This document shows positions 1-8,469 of a stretch of DNA of 57,777 nt, piece by piece (position 1 is the stretch's first letter; the number at the start of each line of letters is the position of its first letter). The notes beneath the pieces were generated by a model, which saw nothing but the letters and a program-made list of their open reading frames with translations, did not search any database and had not been told where the DNA came from. Source of the DNA: Sphingobacteriales bacterium (GTDB taxonomy: Bacteria > Bacteroidota > Bacteroidia > UKL13-3); contig JAJTEN010000011.1 in the NCBI GenBank assembly GCA_021298155.1, forward strand, positions 1 through 57,777, given 5' to 3'. Position numbers and translations under genes: made by a program.

Positions 1-343
1 CATTGCCAAAATACAATTTATTACCAACCCTAATTTTCCTTGCAGGATCAACTAAAACATCCCAGAGCTTCATTTCTTTATTAAGCTCCCTCAAAAGAAA
101 AACTTCAATTTTAGCACCCGTTTTTTCTTTACTACCATATAATCTAGCAGGAAAAACCTTGGTATTATTTAAAACCATTACATCTCCATCGTTGAACATT
201 CCAAGAATATCCGAGAATTTCTTATGTTCAATTTTCCCAGTTGCTCGGTTTATAACCATGAGTTTCGACTCGTCTCTAGCGTCTGTTGGGTGTTTAGCAA
301 TTAATGATTCGTTGAAGGCAAATTTAAATTGTGATAATTTCAT
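1..343 (-). CDS. queA: QueA, tRNA ribosyltransferase-isomerase (5' part, runs off window)
   Basis: S-adenosylmethionine:tRNA ribosyltransferase-isomerase transfers and isomerises the ribosyl part of SAM onto preQ1-modified tRNA to give epoxyqueuosine in the wobble position of GUN-anticodon tRNAs. Only the first 114 codons lie in the window; translating the minus strand from the ATG at 341-343 gives [19 protein letters not shown], followed by [29 protein letters not shown] and [10 protein letters not shown], which match the conserved N-terminal half of QueA. The frame is open to the window edge, so the gene is cut by the window rather than broken. It is separated by 222 bases and a bidirectional terminator from the protease gene transcribed in the same direction, so it is probably its own unit. 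The tRNA-His seen in this window has a GTG anticodon and would be a substrate of the pathway. Confidence 0.9.
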   Translation of the reverse strand, partial: MKLSQFKFAFNESLIAKHPTDARDESKLMVINRATGKIEHKKFSDILGMFNDGDVMVLNNTKVFPARLYGSKEKTGAKIEVFLLRELNKEMKLWDVLVDPARKIRVGNKLYFGN

Positions 344-513
344 TGTATCGGTAAAGGTTGTTATTGTATTTTCGGTCTGAACCTAAATATGAAAAGCGCA
401 CAATTAGGACGAATAACCAAAAAAACGGAAGCAAATGTAAGCTCGAATTGGCCGAAACCGACAGAACGAAGAATTTTTTTATTTAAATACTTATAAATCT
501 GAAATATACAAAT

Positions 514-551
514 AAAAAAGCCTCCTGTATTCTCGTACAGGAGGCTTTTTT
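514..551 (-). terminator. Bidirectional intrinsic terminator
   Basis: A 10-bp perfect stem (GCCTCCTGTA at 520-529 with its complement at 536-545) closes a 6-base loop and is flanked by six A on the left and six T on the right. It lies about 15 bases past the stop of the minus-strand metalloprotease gene and should terminate it; the symmetric flanks would also stop plus-strand transcripts. Confidence 0.85.
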
Positions 552-565
552 ATGTAGCATTAAAC

Positions 566-3100
566 TTATTTTTCTAAGCCTTTGCTTATTTTTTGGTGTA
601 ACAATTGAGTTTGAGCCCTTGCCTCTTCGCCACCTGAGATAGTAATTTTCTGAATGTTTTTCAACTGGGTTAAAGCAGCTGCCTGAGAAATGGCATCATA
701 ATTTTTACCATTAACTATTTCTAGAAGCATATCTACATATGCATCTTGCAGATTAAACCTTTGCGTTGGAACTGCGCCATTGTCTCCTTTAACAATAGCA
801 TTAGTTAGGTCGTTAAACATGGCTAAAACAGAATAAGAATTTCCATATAATCGAGAATTGCTCATTCTTTTGAGTACGGTTGGGTTACTCAAATGTGAAA
901 GTATAATGCTTTGAAAGCCTAAAATACGTTCATTGATTTTTGGGTCTTCGGTACTACTAAAAAAGCCAAATCCTCTACGTTGACTTTGTAAATAAGGATA
1001 TAAATTGCTTTGAAAGCCAAATGAATTATTGGCGAAAGCATATTGAGTTAAAGCATTCATCGCTCTTTTTTGATCGGCTAAAGATACTGGCATGTATGCC
1101 TTTCCAGCACCTGGTTGTCCAACAAATGCGCGGTTTACATACACACCACCAATGTACTTTACAATTACATTTGCTTGTTGGAAATATTCGTTCAATAAAA
1201 CAGAATGAGCTTGCTTTAATTCCTGATAGCTTTGGTTTGGCTTCGTATACTTATCTTTAATTTTATCCATTAATTCTAAGCTCAATTGCATGCGCTCAAT
1301 TCCATATGTAATAGCATCGCCACTTAAATCATTCACATTAACTCGCGGATCAATACCACTGCTTGAACCACGCATATCATCTGCATCATTCCCAAAAATC
1401 AATAAGGTGTCATTTGCACGCGAGAGTAATTGCAACTGGCGTTCTGCTTCCAGTTTTGGATCAGACAAAGAAGGAGTATAACCAAATTCTATTGCCCATA
1501 AATCGTATGGCCCCGGACGAGTAGTAAAGTAATCGCCTTGCTTAGCTTTGTCGTTAGCGATGTTTGCGGCAGGATAATCCATTACTGAGGCTATTAATCC
1601 AATTTCACGGGTAATGGTTTTGTTATGAATTTGAGTTGGCTTGAGCATCTGACTGGCTTTCATATTATGGTTTAGGCCCAGTGTGTGCCCCATTTCATGT
1701 AATACCAAGTAATAAAGTGATTGCTTCATGTAATCACGCTTTTCAATTTCAGATAAACCTTGAACTGTTAACACTTGATTTCCAAAAAGTGTAGATTGGT
1801 GAAGGTGGTCATGTGCATCACAAAAGTTCTTAAAACGTGTATTTTCAAGTTCAGATTGCATGCCCTCAGAAACAAATAGCTTTTCTTGGCGCAATCTGTT
1901 TGTAACAAAAATGTACTCCAACATAATATCTGCACCGAGAATTTGTCCGGTTCTAGGGTCTACAAAACTTGGTCCGTATCCACCAAAAGGAGGCTGAGGC
2001 GAGCTTGTCCAACGCAATACATTATAACGTATGTCACCTGCATCCCAATCGGCAGTATCTGGCTGCTCTTTTACCACAACAGCATTCCTGAAGCCTGCTT
2101 TTTCAAAAGCAATATTCCACTTTTCACCAGCTTCTTTAATAGTAGCTCTAAACTCGTGTGGAGTAGTATTTTCTATCCACCAAACAATTGGCTCAACTGG
2201 TTCAGAAATGGCGGCGTTAGGGTCTTTTTTTACTAAGTGCCAGCGGTGAATTAAATCCTTATATGCCACTGCATTAGTGCTCGTCATATCCTCTACTTGC
2301 TCAGAGAAATAACCAATTCTCGGGTCGTCTGCGCGCGGAACAAACCCATTGTTTGGCGCTTCTATCAGCGTGTGTTGCACCACTATACTAACTGATCGAG
2401 CGTCGGTAACTTCCTTACCTCCACCGCCAAGTGGATTAGTATTGTCGTACACATATTCTACAATTAAGTCGGTATTTTTCTCATAATTCCTAAGGCTTAC
2501 AAACTTTGTTTTATCTTTACTTAAAGCGCCTAATTGAAAGCCCATAGAACCCGGACGAGCAGAAGGTTTAATTTGTTGCAAAGACTCGCTTAAGAAAATG
2601 GCGCTTGCATCAATTAAAATCTCTCCAGTTTTAGCGTCTTCAGCAATAATTTTCTGACTACTTAAAATAGCATCACTGATATTCGCTTTAGCGGCTTTGC
2701 TTACAGGGTTATTGGGGTCGAAATAAAAATTGGTATTTAACACAACAAACTCAATTTTATCAAAATGTCGCTTTATAGTAAACACCTTGTTATCTCTGAA
2801 ACTTCCTCTGAAATGACCCGCAGCTACTACGCCATCTACTGTATACGAGAAGTAGATATAATCTTTCTCTAGTTGCTCTTTTTTAAGCAACATAAGTACA
2901 CTACCTGTTGCAGTATCTTGATATAATGGAAATAAGCCGCTCAGTTTTTTGCTCGATTTAACTTTATCTTTGATCGTAGCTGTTTTCGCCGCGGCACTTG
3001 TAGTTGAAGCTGCTGCTGCAGGTTTTTTCTTTGTTTTTGATCCGGCACATGCCCCAAAAAGCAAGGAAATTGAAATCCCAGCAAGTAGAATTTTATTCAT
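566..3100 (-). CDS. Lipoprotein zinc-dependent metalloprotease (DUF5117/DUF5118, metzincin motif)
   Basis: A large predicted zinc protease of the family carrying DUF5118 and DUF5117 N-terminal domains and a DUF4953-like catalytic domain, common in Bacteroidota. The N-terminus (MNKILLAGISISLLFGAC) is a lipoprotein signal with Cys18 as the lipidation site, so the mature protein is expected on the cell surface or in the periplasm. An Ala/Lys/Thr-rich linker follows. The zinc site HEMGHTLGLNH is at residues 468-478, with ligands His468, His472 and His478 and catalytic Glu469; this is the extended HExxHxxGxxH form of metzincins. The 844-residue length is normal for the family. The substrate is unknown. 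The ATG at 3098-3100 directly precedes the signal peptide. The gene is single, followed by the terminator at 514-551. Confidence 0.85.
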   Translation of the reverse strand: MNKILLAGISISLLFGACAGSKTKKKPAAAASTTSAAAKTATIKDKVKSSKKLSGLFPLYQDTATGSVLMLLKKEQLEKDYIYFSYTVDGVVAAGHFRGSFRDNKVFTIKRHFDKIEFVVLNTNFYFDPNNPVSKAAKANISDAILSSQKIIAEDAKTGEILIDASAIFLSESLQQIKPSARPGSMGFQLGALSKDKTKFVSLRNYEKNTDLIVEYVYDNTNPLGGGGKEVTDARSVSIVVQHTLIEAPNNGFVPRADDPRIGYFSEQVEDMTSTNAVAYKDLIHRWHLVKKDPNAAISEPVEPIVWWIENTTPHEFRATIKEAGEKWNIAFEKAGFRNAVVVKEQPDTADWDAGDIRYNVLRWTSSPQPPFGGYGPSFVDPRTGQILGADIMLEYIFVTNRLRQEKLFVSEGMQSELENTRFKNFCDAHDHLHQSTLFGNQVLTVQGLSEIEKRDYMKQSLYYLVLHEMGHTLGLNHNMKASQMLKPTQIHNKTITREIGLIASVMDYPAANIANDKAKQGDYFTTRPGPYDLWAIEFGYTPSLSDPKLEAERQLQLLSRANDTLLIFGNDADDMRGSSSGIDPRVNVNDLSGDAITYGIERMQLSLELMDKIKDKYTKPNQSYQELKQAHSVLLNEYFQQANVIVKYIGGVYVNRAFVGQPGAGKAYMPVSLADQKRAMNALTQYAFANNSFGFQSNLYPYLQSQRRGFGFFSSTEDPKINERILGFQSIILSHLSNPTVLKRMSNSRLYGNSYSVLAMFNDLTNAIVKGDNGAVPTQRFNLQDAYVDMLLEIVNGKNYDAISQAAALTQLKNIQKITISGGEEARAQTQLLHQKISKGLEK

Positions 3101-3260
3101 ATTTTAATTAATTTTAAGGCAATAACAGAAATATTATTGAAATATGCGAATAATATTAGGTAAAATTTACAATCAATCATGTTGTATTCAAGATATGTAT
3201 CCGTCTAAGTAAAGCAACAACAATTTCTTTATATAAAAGCAATCAGACGAGCTCTTTTAG

Positions 3261-6260
3261 CTAGTATCTGGGGTCCGACTTAGTAGGTAGTTTAGCCATT
3301 TTTTCTATTTCTAATGAGTAAAAATTAAACTCTTGCACTACTTTTCCTAATAACAAGTAGACTCCCCTTCCTGTAAACGGGTATTTAGAGAACGATTGCG
3401 CAAAGTGTGTTGTATCAAAAAAAGTAAAAGCTGCATCGTAAAAAGTTCCAAAAGCCATATAATCACCTTTACTTGTTTTAACGCCTTTTGTAGTTACGTA
3501 AAGTCCTACCATCTTAACAGTTTGCCCTAAATACTTGCTCATATCTGCAGCTAGAATATCTCCCCTATACTCACTTTGTAATAAGTCGAAATCACTTATA
3601 CTTATTGGAAAGCCAAGCAATTCAATTTCATCATAAGCATCTTCAATAGCATGATGTGTAAGAGCAGGCAAGCTAAATGCTGAATGCTTTTTGGTATCAA
3701 GAAACAACTCGATTGTTTCTTGTATGGGAGTTGGATTTGCTTTTGCGTGCTTGCCACAATTACTGTTCATGACTATTTGGCCTGAACCTAAGTTTCGTTC
3801 AAAAGAATATGCCTGCCACATTAAGTGTTTTTTACCCACATTGCAAAACCTAAATGCACCAACTTTAATAAGTATTTTTATTTGCAATACACCTATGGAA
3901 ACCCGCTCTATAAAATCGAATAAGCTTAAAAATGGTCCATTTTGTGTACGCTCATCTAATATAGCTTGAATAGATTTTTGAGTTAAACTTTCTATATGAG
4001 TAAAACCTAAAAACACATCTTGATTACAGATATTAGTTTGCAAATCTGAATTATTTACACATGGTAAATGTACTTTTGCCCCCGTTTTTTGGAGCTCTCT
4101 TATATAAACCCAAGTTTGATAAAATCCACCGAAATTATTGATCACTCCAACCATAAATTCCATCGGATAATATGTTTTAAGAAATAAACTTTGAAAACTC
4201 TCAACAGCAAATGAAGCAGAATGTGCTTTACTAAATGAGTAACCTGCAAAGCTTTCTATTTGTCGCCACACTTCTTTAGTAAGTTCATCTGAATACCCTT
4301 TAGCGCTACAATTATCAAAAAACTTATCTATTATTTTTTGAAACTCTGCTTTAGATCTGAACTTACCACTCATGGCTCGCCTCAACACATCTGCATCGGC
4401 TAAATCTAAATCAGCAAAATGATGACAAACTTTCAGTACATCTTCTTGAAAAACCATTACCCCGAACGTTTCTTCGAGCTGCTCCTTCATAACTGGATGC
4501 AAATAATTAATGGCATCTGGCTTGTGAAACCTTTCGATATACGCGCGCATCATTCCAGATTTAGCTACTCCCGGACGAATAATAGAGCTGGCTGCAACCA
4601 AATGAATATAGGTGTCGCAATGGAGCTTTTTTAAGAGTCCACGCATAGCAGGACTCTCAATATAAAAACAACCAATAGAGTTTGCTTGCTTAAGTTGCTC
4701 TTTTATGAGCGGGTCAGTTTTAAAATTTTGCACATCATGCACATCAACACGAATGCGCTTATTTTTCCATACAAGGTCGGCAGCATCTTTTATATGTCCA
4801 ATTCCACGTTGCGACAAAATGTCAAATTTTTCAAAGCCAATCTCCTCCGCCATATACATATCCCATTGTACCGTGGGTAAGCCAACTGGAGGTAAATCAA
4901 GTGCTGAATATTGCACAATAGGCTCTTCTGAAATAAGTACTCCACCTGCATGTATAGATCTATGATTGGGGAAGTCTTTCAATTGCTCTCCCACTTCTAA
5001 AATGCGAGCAATGAGATGGGCATTCCTATCTGCTTTATCTGGATAATCAGCTAAAATATCAATTTCTCTTTTAGGTAAACCATATACCTTACCTAATTCT
5101 CTATAAATTGAATTTCGCTTAAATGTAGATATAGTACCTAACAAGGCCGTATGGTCTTTGCCATAGCGTTTGAAGATATAATCGTGTACTTGTGGCCTTT
5201 CTTTCCAACTGTAATCTATATCAAAATCTGGAGGAGAGCTACGTTTAGGATTTAAAAATCGTTCAAAATATAGATTCAATTCTATAGGATCTACATCGGT
5301 AATGCGCAAACAATAAGCCACTACACTATTGGCGCCGCTTCCTCTACCTACGTGGTAAAATCCGCGCGACATAGAATATCTTATAATATCCCACGTGATT
5401 AAAAAATAAGCAGAGAACCCTAATCTATCTATAATATCTAACTCTTTTTGAACCCGCTGTTTGGCTACTTCATTATTGCTACCATATCTATATACCAAAC
5501 CATCGTATGCTAAGGTTTGCAACAATTGCTTATCATCATAAGCAGATGACGAATACACTTTTTTATTTTTATGTGTTTTAAAATCAACACACACACTGCA
5601 CCTGTCTATAAAAGCAATGGTATTGCTTATTATATAATGATGATAACGACAGGCATGTATAATGTCTGGCTCGCTCATTAAATATTCATCATACCCCGCT
5701 ACACTTTGCGCATCAAGCCTGCTTAATAGTACATTGGCATCAATGGCTCTTAAATGAGTATGCAAGGTGTAGCTACCTGCATTTTTGTAGGTAACAGGCT
5801 GCTGTAAAATAAGCTTATTTTTAATTTTGCTACTATCTAAACGAGCTAATTTATTGAGCTCAGACAAGCGTACCCCAATAAGCTCATAATCATTTAAAAT
5901 TGGCGGATAATTACTTAAAGGATAAACAATATAGGTATGTTGCAGATACTTAATTTTATCGGCATACGTTGCTCCGTATAAATTGTGATCAGACAGAAGT
6001 TTATTAATTTCTGCTATGCCACTTGCGTTTTTGGCAACAGCTGTAAAAAGTAGGTAATTATTTTCTCGAAACTCAATTCCTGCTAAAGGTTTTATACCAT
6101 GCTGTTCACAGCATTTTACAAACTCAAAAATACCTGTTGAACAGTTTATATCTGTAATTCCCAGCGAACTTAAGCCAAGCATTTGAGCTTGCTTAACCAG
6201 TTCTTGTACCGACATGGTGCCGTAACGTAAACTGTAATAAGTATGTGTATTCCAGATCAA
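3261..6260 (-). CDS. dnaE: DnaE-type DNA polymerase III alpha subunit of a mutagenesis cassette
   Basis: A C-family DNA polymerase of 999 residues, shorter than the replicative DnaE (about 1150-1500), as expected for the accessory, damage-associated form (ImuC/DnaE2-like). An N-terminal PHP domain (residues 1 to about 200) begins NTHTYYSLRYG; the usual TDH metal motif reads TDIN, so the PHP site looks partly degenerate. The polymerase aspartates are in PPDFDIDY (around residue 345), the fingers motif ADADVLRRAMSGK is near 620, and an OB-like domain lies at the C-terminus. The start is TTG at 6258-6260: no ATG or GTG lies upstream in frame, and the next ATG (Met16) would remove the PHP histidine motif. 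It lies 121 bases downstream of dinB on the same strand, and a copy of the candidate cassette operator (6273-6287) sits 12 bases before the start. Assignment as the mutagenic rather than replicative enzyme is an inference from length and neighbours. Confidence 0.88.
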   Translation of the reverse strand: MIWNTHTYYSLRYGTMSVQELVKQAQMLGLSSLGITDINCSTGIFEFVKCCEQHGIKPLAGIEFRENNYLLFTAVAKNASGIAEINKLLSDHNLYGATYADKIKYLQHTYIVYPLSNYPPILNDYELIGVRLSELNKLARLDSSKIKNKLILQQPVTYKNAGSYTLHTHLRAIDANVLLSRLDAQSVAGYDEYLMSEPDIIHACRYHHYIISNTIAFIDRCSVCVDFKTHKNKKVYSSSAYDDKQLLQTLAYDGLVYRYGSNNEVAKQRVQKELDIIDRLGFSAYFLITWDIIRYSMSRGFYHVGRGSGANSVVAYCLRITDVDPIELNLYFERFLNPKRSSPPDFDIDYSWKERPQVHDYIFKRYGKDHTALLGTISTFKRNSIYRELGKVYGLPKREIDILADYPDKADRNAHLIARILEVGEQLKDFPNHRSIHAGGVLISEEPIVQYSALDLPPVGLPTVQWDMYMAEEIGFEKFDILSQRGIGHIKDAADLVWKNKRIRVDVHDVQNFKTDPLIKEQLKQANSIGCFYIESPAMRGLLKKLHCDTYIHLVAASSIIRPGVAKSGMMRAYIERFHKPDAINYLHPVMKEQLEETFGVMVFQEDVLKVCHHFADLDLADADVLRRAMSGKFRSKAEFQKIIDKFFDNCSAKGYSDELTKEVWRQIESFAGYSFSKAHSASFAVESFQSLFLKTYYPMEFMVGVINNFGGFYQTWVYIRELQKTGAKVHLPCVNNSDLQTNICNQDVFLGFTHIESLTQKSIQAILDERTQNGPFLSLFDFIERVSIGVLQIKILIKVGAFRFCNVGKKHLMWQAYSFERNLGSGQIVMNSNCGKHAKANPTPIQETIELFLDTKKHSAFSLPALTHHAIEDAYDEIELLGFPISISDFDLLQSEYRGDILAADMSKYLGQTVKMVGLYVTTKGVKTSKGDYMAFGTFYDAAFTFFDTTHFAQSFSKYPFTGRGVYLLLGKVVQEFNFYSLEIEKMAKLPTKSDPRY

Positions 6261-6272
6261 AGCGTTTATTTT

Positions 6273-6287
6273 GTTAATTAAATTATC
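6273..6287. promoter_or_regulatory. Candidate operator of the mutagenesis cassette (dnaE copy)
   Basis: GTTAATTAAATTATC differs at one position from the perfect dyad GTTAATTAAATTAAC found in front of dinB. It lies 12 bases upstream of the dnaE TTG start. Its repetition at the genes of the cassette suggests it is the binding site of the XRE/S24 regulator at 7698-8411; this is an inference, with no binding evidence. Confidence 0.5.
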
Positions 6288-6381
6288 TTTTATATGTTAA
6301 TAATAATAGCAATTTAAAAACAAGTTGTCAAGAATAAATACCAATAAAACAATAAAGCACTGATTTAAAAGGGTAAAATAT

Positions 6382-7515
6382 TTAACCTCCTTTTCTTATT
6401 GCCTTTTTTCCGTACCAATGTTTTATTTGATCTAAAGCTTGGTATAGTTTTATCATTTCTACGCTGTCTTCAAATAAGTTTATTTGCTGTGCGCCATAGA
6501 CTAGATTACTCACTTTAACGCCAATTAAGCGAATGAGCAATCTCCTGTCATACAACTTAGTAAGCAGCTCTTTTGCTTTAGTAAGAATCACATGGTCGTA
6601 TGAGGTGTAAGCCACACGTACTTGAGCAGTATGTGTTTGAAAATCTGAGTAACGCAACTTAAGCGTTATTGTGGCACATAAGCGATTCTGTTTTCGCATA
6701 TCAAAACATATGTCCTGCACCATTTTAGAGAGCACTTCATGTAAAAATTTAATATCAGTAGTATCTGTTTCAAAGGTTCGTTCTGAACCAATAGACTTTT
6801 GTTCGTGGTATGGTTGTACTGGACGATTATCAATTCCGTTTGCCTTTTCCCATATTTGTTTACCGTTTTCACCCATTACTCTTACTAAGAGTTCGGGTGG
6901 CATATTGGATAAGGTTTCAATGTATACAATCCCCATATCTCTTAGTGTATGATAAGATTTATCTCCAATACCTGGAATTTTTTTAATAGAAAGCGGATTC
7001 AAAAAAGGCCTTACCAGCGGAGCAACAACTTCTTTTTCACCATTGGGCTTAGCCTCCCCTGTTGCAATTTTAGAAACTGTTTTATTAACAGATAAGCCAA
7101 ATGAAATAGGTAGGCCCGTTTCTTTTATAATACGCATGCGCAACTCGTGCATCCATTTTTTTGTACCAAAGAACCGATCCATACCCGTCACATCTAAATA
7201 ATGCTCATCTATAGAAGCCTTCTCTACCAAAGGTGCTTCGGATGTTATAAGCTCTGTTACCAAATGAGAAAGTCTGCTGTATTTATCCATATCACCCCTG
7301 ATCCAAATGGCTTGTGGGCAAATTCTTCGAGCTAATTTACCGGGCATAGCAGCATGAACACCAAACTTTCTCGCCTCATAGCTACAACTAGCCACCACAC
7401 CCCTGTCTGAAAAACCACCAATAATAACTGGTTTTCCTAATAAAGATGAATTCTCTAAACGCTCTGCCGATACAAAAAAAGTATCTAAATCCATGTGTGC
7501 TATTATCTTTTCCAT
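6382..7515 (-). CDS. dinB: DNA polymerase IV (DinB), Y-family translesion polymerase
   Basis: An error-prone Y-family polymerase that extends primers across damaged bases. The catalytic acidic residues are present: Asp9 and Asp11 in MDLDTFF at the N-terminus, and Asp103-Glu104 in KASIDEHYLDVTG. The helix-hairpin-helix region (KKIPGIGDKSYHTLRDMGI) and the little-finger domain follow. The length of 377 residues is slightly above the E. coli enzyme (351). There is no obvious C-terminal beta-clamp motif of the simple QLxLF type, although QQINLFED near residue 350 resembles one. It is divergent from the S24 regulator and lies upstream of the dnaE-like gene; two candidate operator copies (7518-7532, 7541-7555) stand immediately before its start, which points to damage-inducible control. 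Confidence 0.93.
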   Translation of the reverse strand: MEKIIAHMDLDTFFVSAERLENSSLLGKPVIIGGFSDRGVVASCSYEARKFGVHAAMPGKLARRICPQAIWIRGDMDKYSRLSHLVTELITSEAPLVEKASIDEHYLDVTGMDRFFGTKKWMHELRMRIIKETGLPISFGLSVNKTVSKIATGEAKPNGEKEVVAPLVRPFLNPLSIKKIPGIGDKSYHTLRDMGIVYIETLSNMPPELLVRVMGENGKQIWEKANGIDNRPVQPYHEQKSIGSERTFETDTTDIKFLHEVLSKMVQDICFDMRKQNRLCATITLKLRYSDFQTHTAQVRVAYTSYDHVILTKAKELLTKLYDRRLLIRLIGVKVSNLVYGAQQINLFEDSVEMIKLYQALDQIKHWYGKKAIRKGG

Positions 7516-7517
7516 GA

Positions 7518-7532
7518 GTTAATTAAATTAAC
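7518..7532. promoter_or_regulatory. Candidate operator, perfect dyad (dinB-proximal)
   Basis: GTTAATT-A-AATTAAC is a perfect 7+1+7 inverted repeat two bases upstream of the dinB start codon. Near-identical copies are at 6273-6287, 7541-7555 and 7604-7618. A site here would block dinB transcription or early elongation when occupied. Confidence 0.55.
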
Positions 7533-7540
7533 ATATAAAA

Positions 7541-7555
7541 GTTAGTTAAAATAAC
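7541..7555. promoter_or_regulatory. Candidate operator, second dinB copy
   Basis: GTTAGTTAAAATAAC matches 13 of 15 positions of the perfect dyad at 7518-7532 and starts 23 bases from it, about two helical turns, so both copies would lie on nearly the same face of the DNA. It abuts a possible minus-strand -7 element (TAACTTTT). Confidence 0.45.
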
Positions 7556-7603
7556 CTATTCAATATATACAAGCAAATATTTCATATAAAATCTTATTAT
7601 TAA

Positions 7604-7618
7604 GATAATTTTATTAAC
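7604..7618. promoter_or_regulatory. Candidate operator, regulator-proximal copy
   Basis: GATAATTTTATTAAC is, on the reverse strand, GTTAATAAAATTATC, matching 13 of 15 positions of the dyad at 7518-7532. It lies just upstream of the -35-like TTGACA of the regulator promoter, in a position suited to autoregulation. Confidence 0.45.
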
Positions 7619-7624
7619 TAATAC

Positions 7625-7653
7625 TTGACATTTAAAATATCATTTACTATATT
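7625..7653 (+). promoter_or_regulatory. Predicted promoter of the S24 regulator
   Basis: TTGACA (7625-7630) is followed after 17 bases by TATATT (7648-7653), 44 bases before the ATG of the regulator. The spacing is unusually close to the general sigma-70 form for this phylum. The flanking operator copy at 7604-7618 supports negative autoregulation. Confidence 0.5.
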
Positions 7654-7697
7654 GCGTGAATAATTAGATTTAAAATAATTAGTTAAACAAGCTTATT

Positions 7698-8411
7698 ATG
7701 TATTTATCCAGTAACATCAAATTTCTTCGTAAACGAAAGAATTTAAGTCAGGAAGAAATGGCTATTGCCATAGACTCTAAACGCTCTGTTTTGAATAGCT
7801 ATGAAAACAATATAGCTTCTCCTCCACTAGAAATGGCTATGCGTATTTCAGACTATTTTCGAATAAGCTTAGATACATTATTACGCATAGATTTAGTTAG
7901 ATTACCCGAATATAAAGTGGGTGAACTAGAGCGTGGACTAGAAGATTATATGAAAGGTAAATACCTTCGTGTAATTGCCACCACCACCAATCACGAAAAC
8001 ATAGATAATATCGAGATGGTTTCTGAAAAAGCGCGTGCAGGCTACACTTCTGGATATAGCGACATTCAATTTATTTCAGAATTACCACAGTTTAGTTTAC
8101 CTTTTTTAGATAGACGCAAAAAGTATCGTAGTTTTCAAATTAGTGGAGATTCTATGTTACCTATTCAAGACAAAACCTATGTTACCTGCGAATATGTTGA
8201 AGATTGGACAAGCTTAAAAGATGGCTTGTGTTATGTTATTTTAACTAAAGAAGATGGTATTGTATTTAAACGCGTCTATAATGATATTGCTAAAAACAAA
8301 ACCTTAGCTTTGGTATCAAATAACCCTATATACAAGCCTTATGAAGTAAAAATTGAAGATGTGCTAGAAATTTGGAAATACGTGATGGATCACAGCAAAA
8401 CATTGGATTGA
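7698..8411 (+). CDS. XRE-type HTH repressor with S24 (LexA-like) autocleavage domain
   Basis: A 237-residue regulator built like phage CI or LexA. Residues 1-65 form an XRE helix-turn-helix (LSQEEMAIAIDSKRSVLNSYE). Residues 105-230 form a peptidase S24 domain with catalytic Ser152 (SGDSMLP) and Lys191 (GIVFKRV); the likely self-cleavage bond is Ala114-Gly115 in EKARAGYTSGY. All three elements needed for RecA-stimulated self-cleavage are therefore present. It is divergent from dinB, and the shared intergenic region holds three copies of a dyad also found before the dnaE-like gene. The inferred role is repressor of the translesion-polymerase cassette, derepressed by DNA damage. Whether it also serves as the genome's general LexA cannot be told from this window. 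Confidence 0.88.
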   Translation: MYLSSNIKFLRKRKNLSQEEMAIAIDSKRSVLNSYENNIASPPLEMAMRISDYFRISLDTLLRIDLVRLPEYKVGELERGLEDYMKGKYLRVIATTTNHENIDNIEMVSEKARAGYTSGYSDIQFISELPQFSLPFLDRRKKYRSFQISGDSMLPIQDKTYVTCEYVEDWTSLKDGLCYVILTKEDGIVFKRVYNDIAKNKTLALVSNNPIYKPYEVKIEDVLEIWKYVMDHSKTLD

Positions 8412-8436
8412 ACATTCAATCTGATTGATTACAGCA

Positions 8437-8462
8437 AAAAGGCAGCCCTAAAGCTGCCTTTT
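8437..8462 (+). terminator. Bidirectional terminator between convergent genes
   Basis: GGCAGC (8441-8446) pairs with GCTGCC (8453-8458) around a 6-base loop, extended by A and T runs on either side. It lies between the stops of the S24 regulator (plus) and the nuclease-fold gene (minus) and can serve both. Confidence 0.85.
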
Positions 8463-8469
8463 GTATTTA

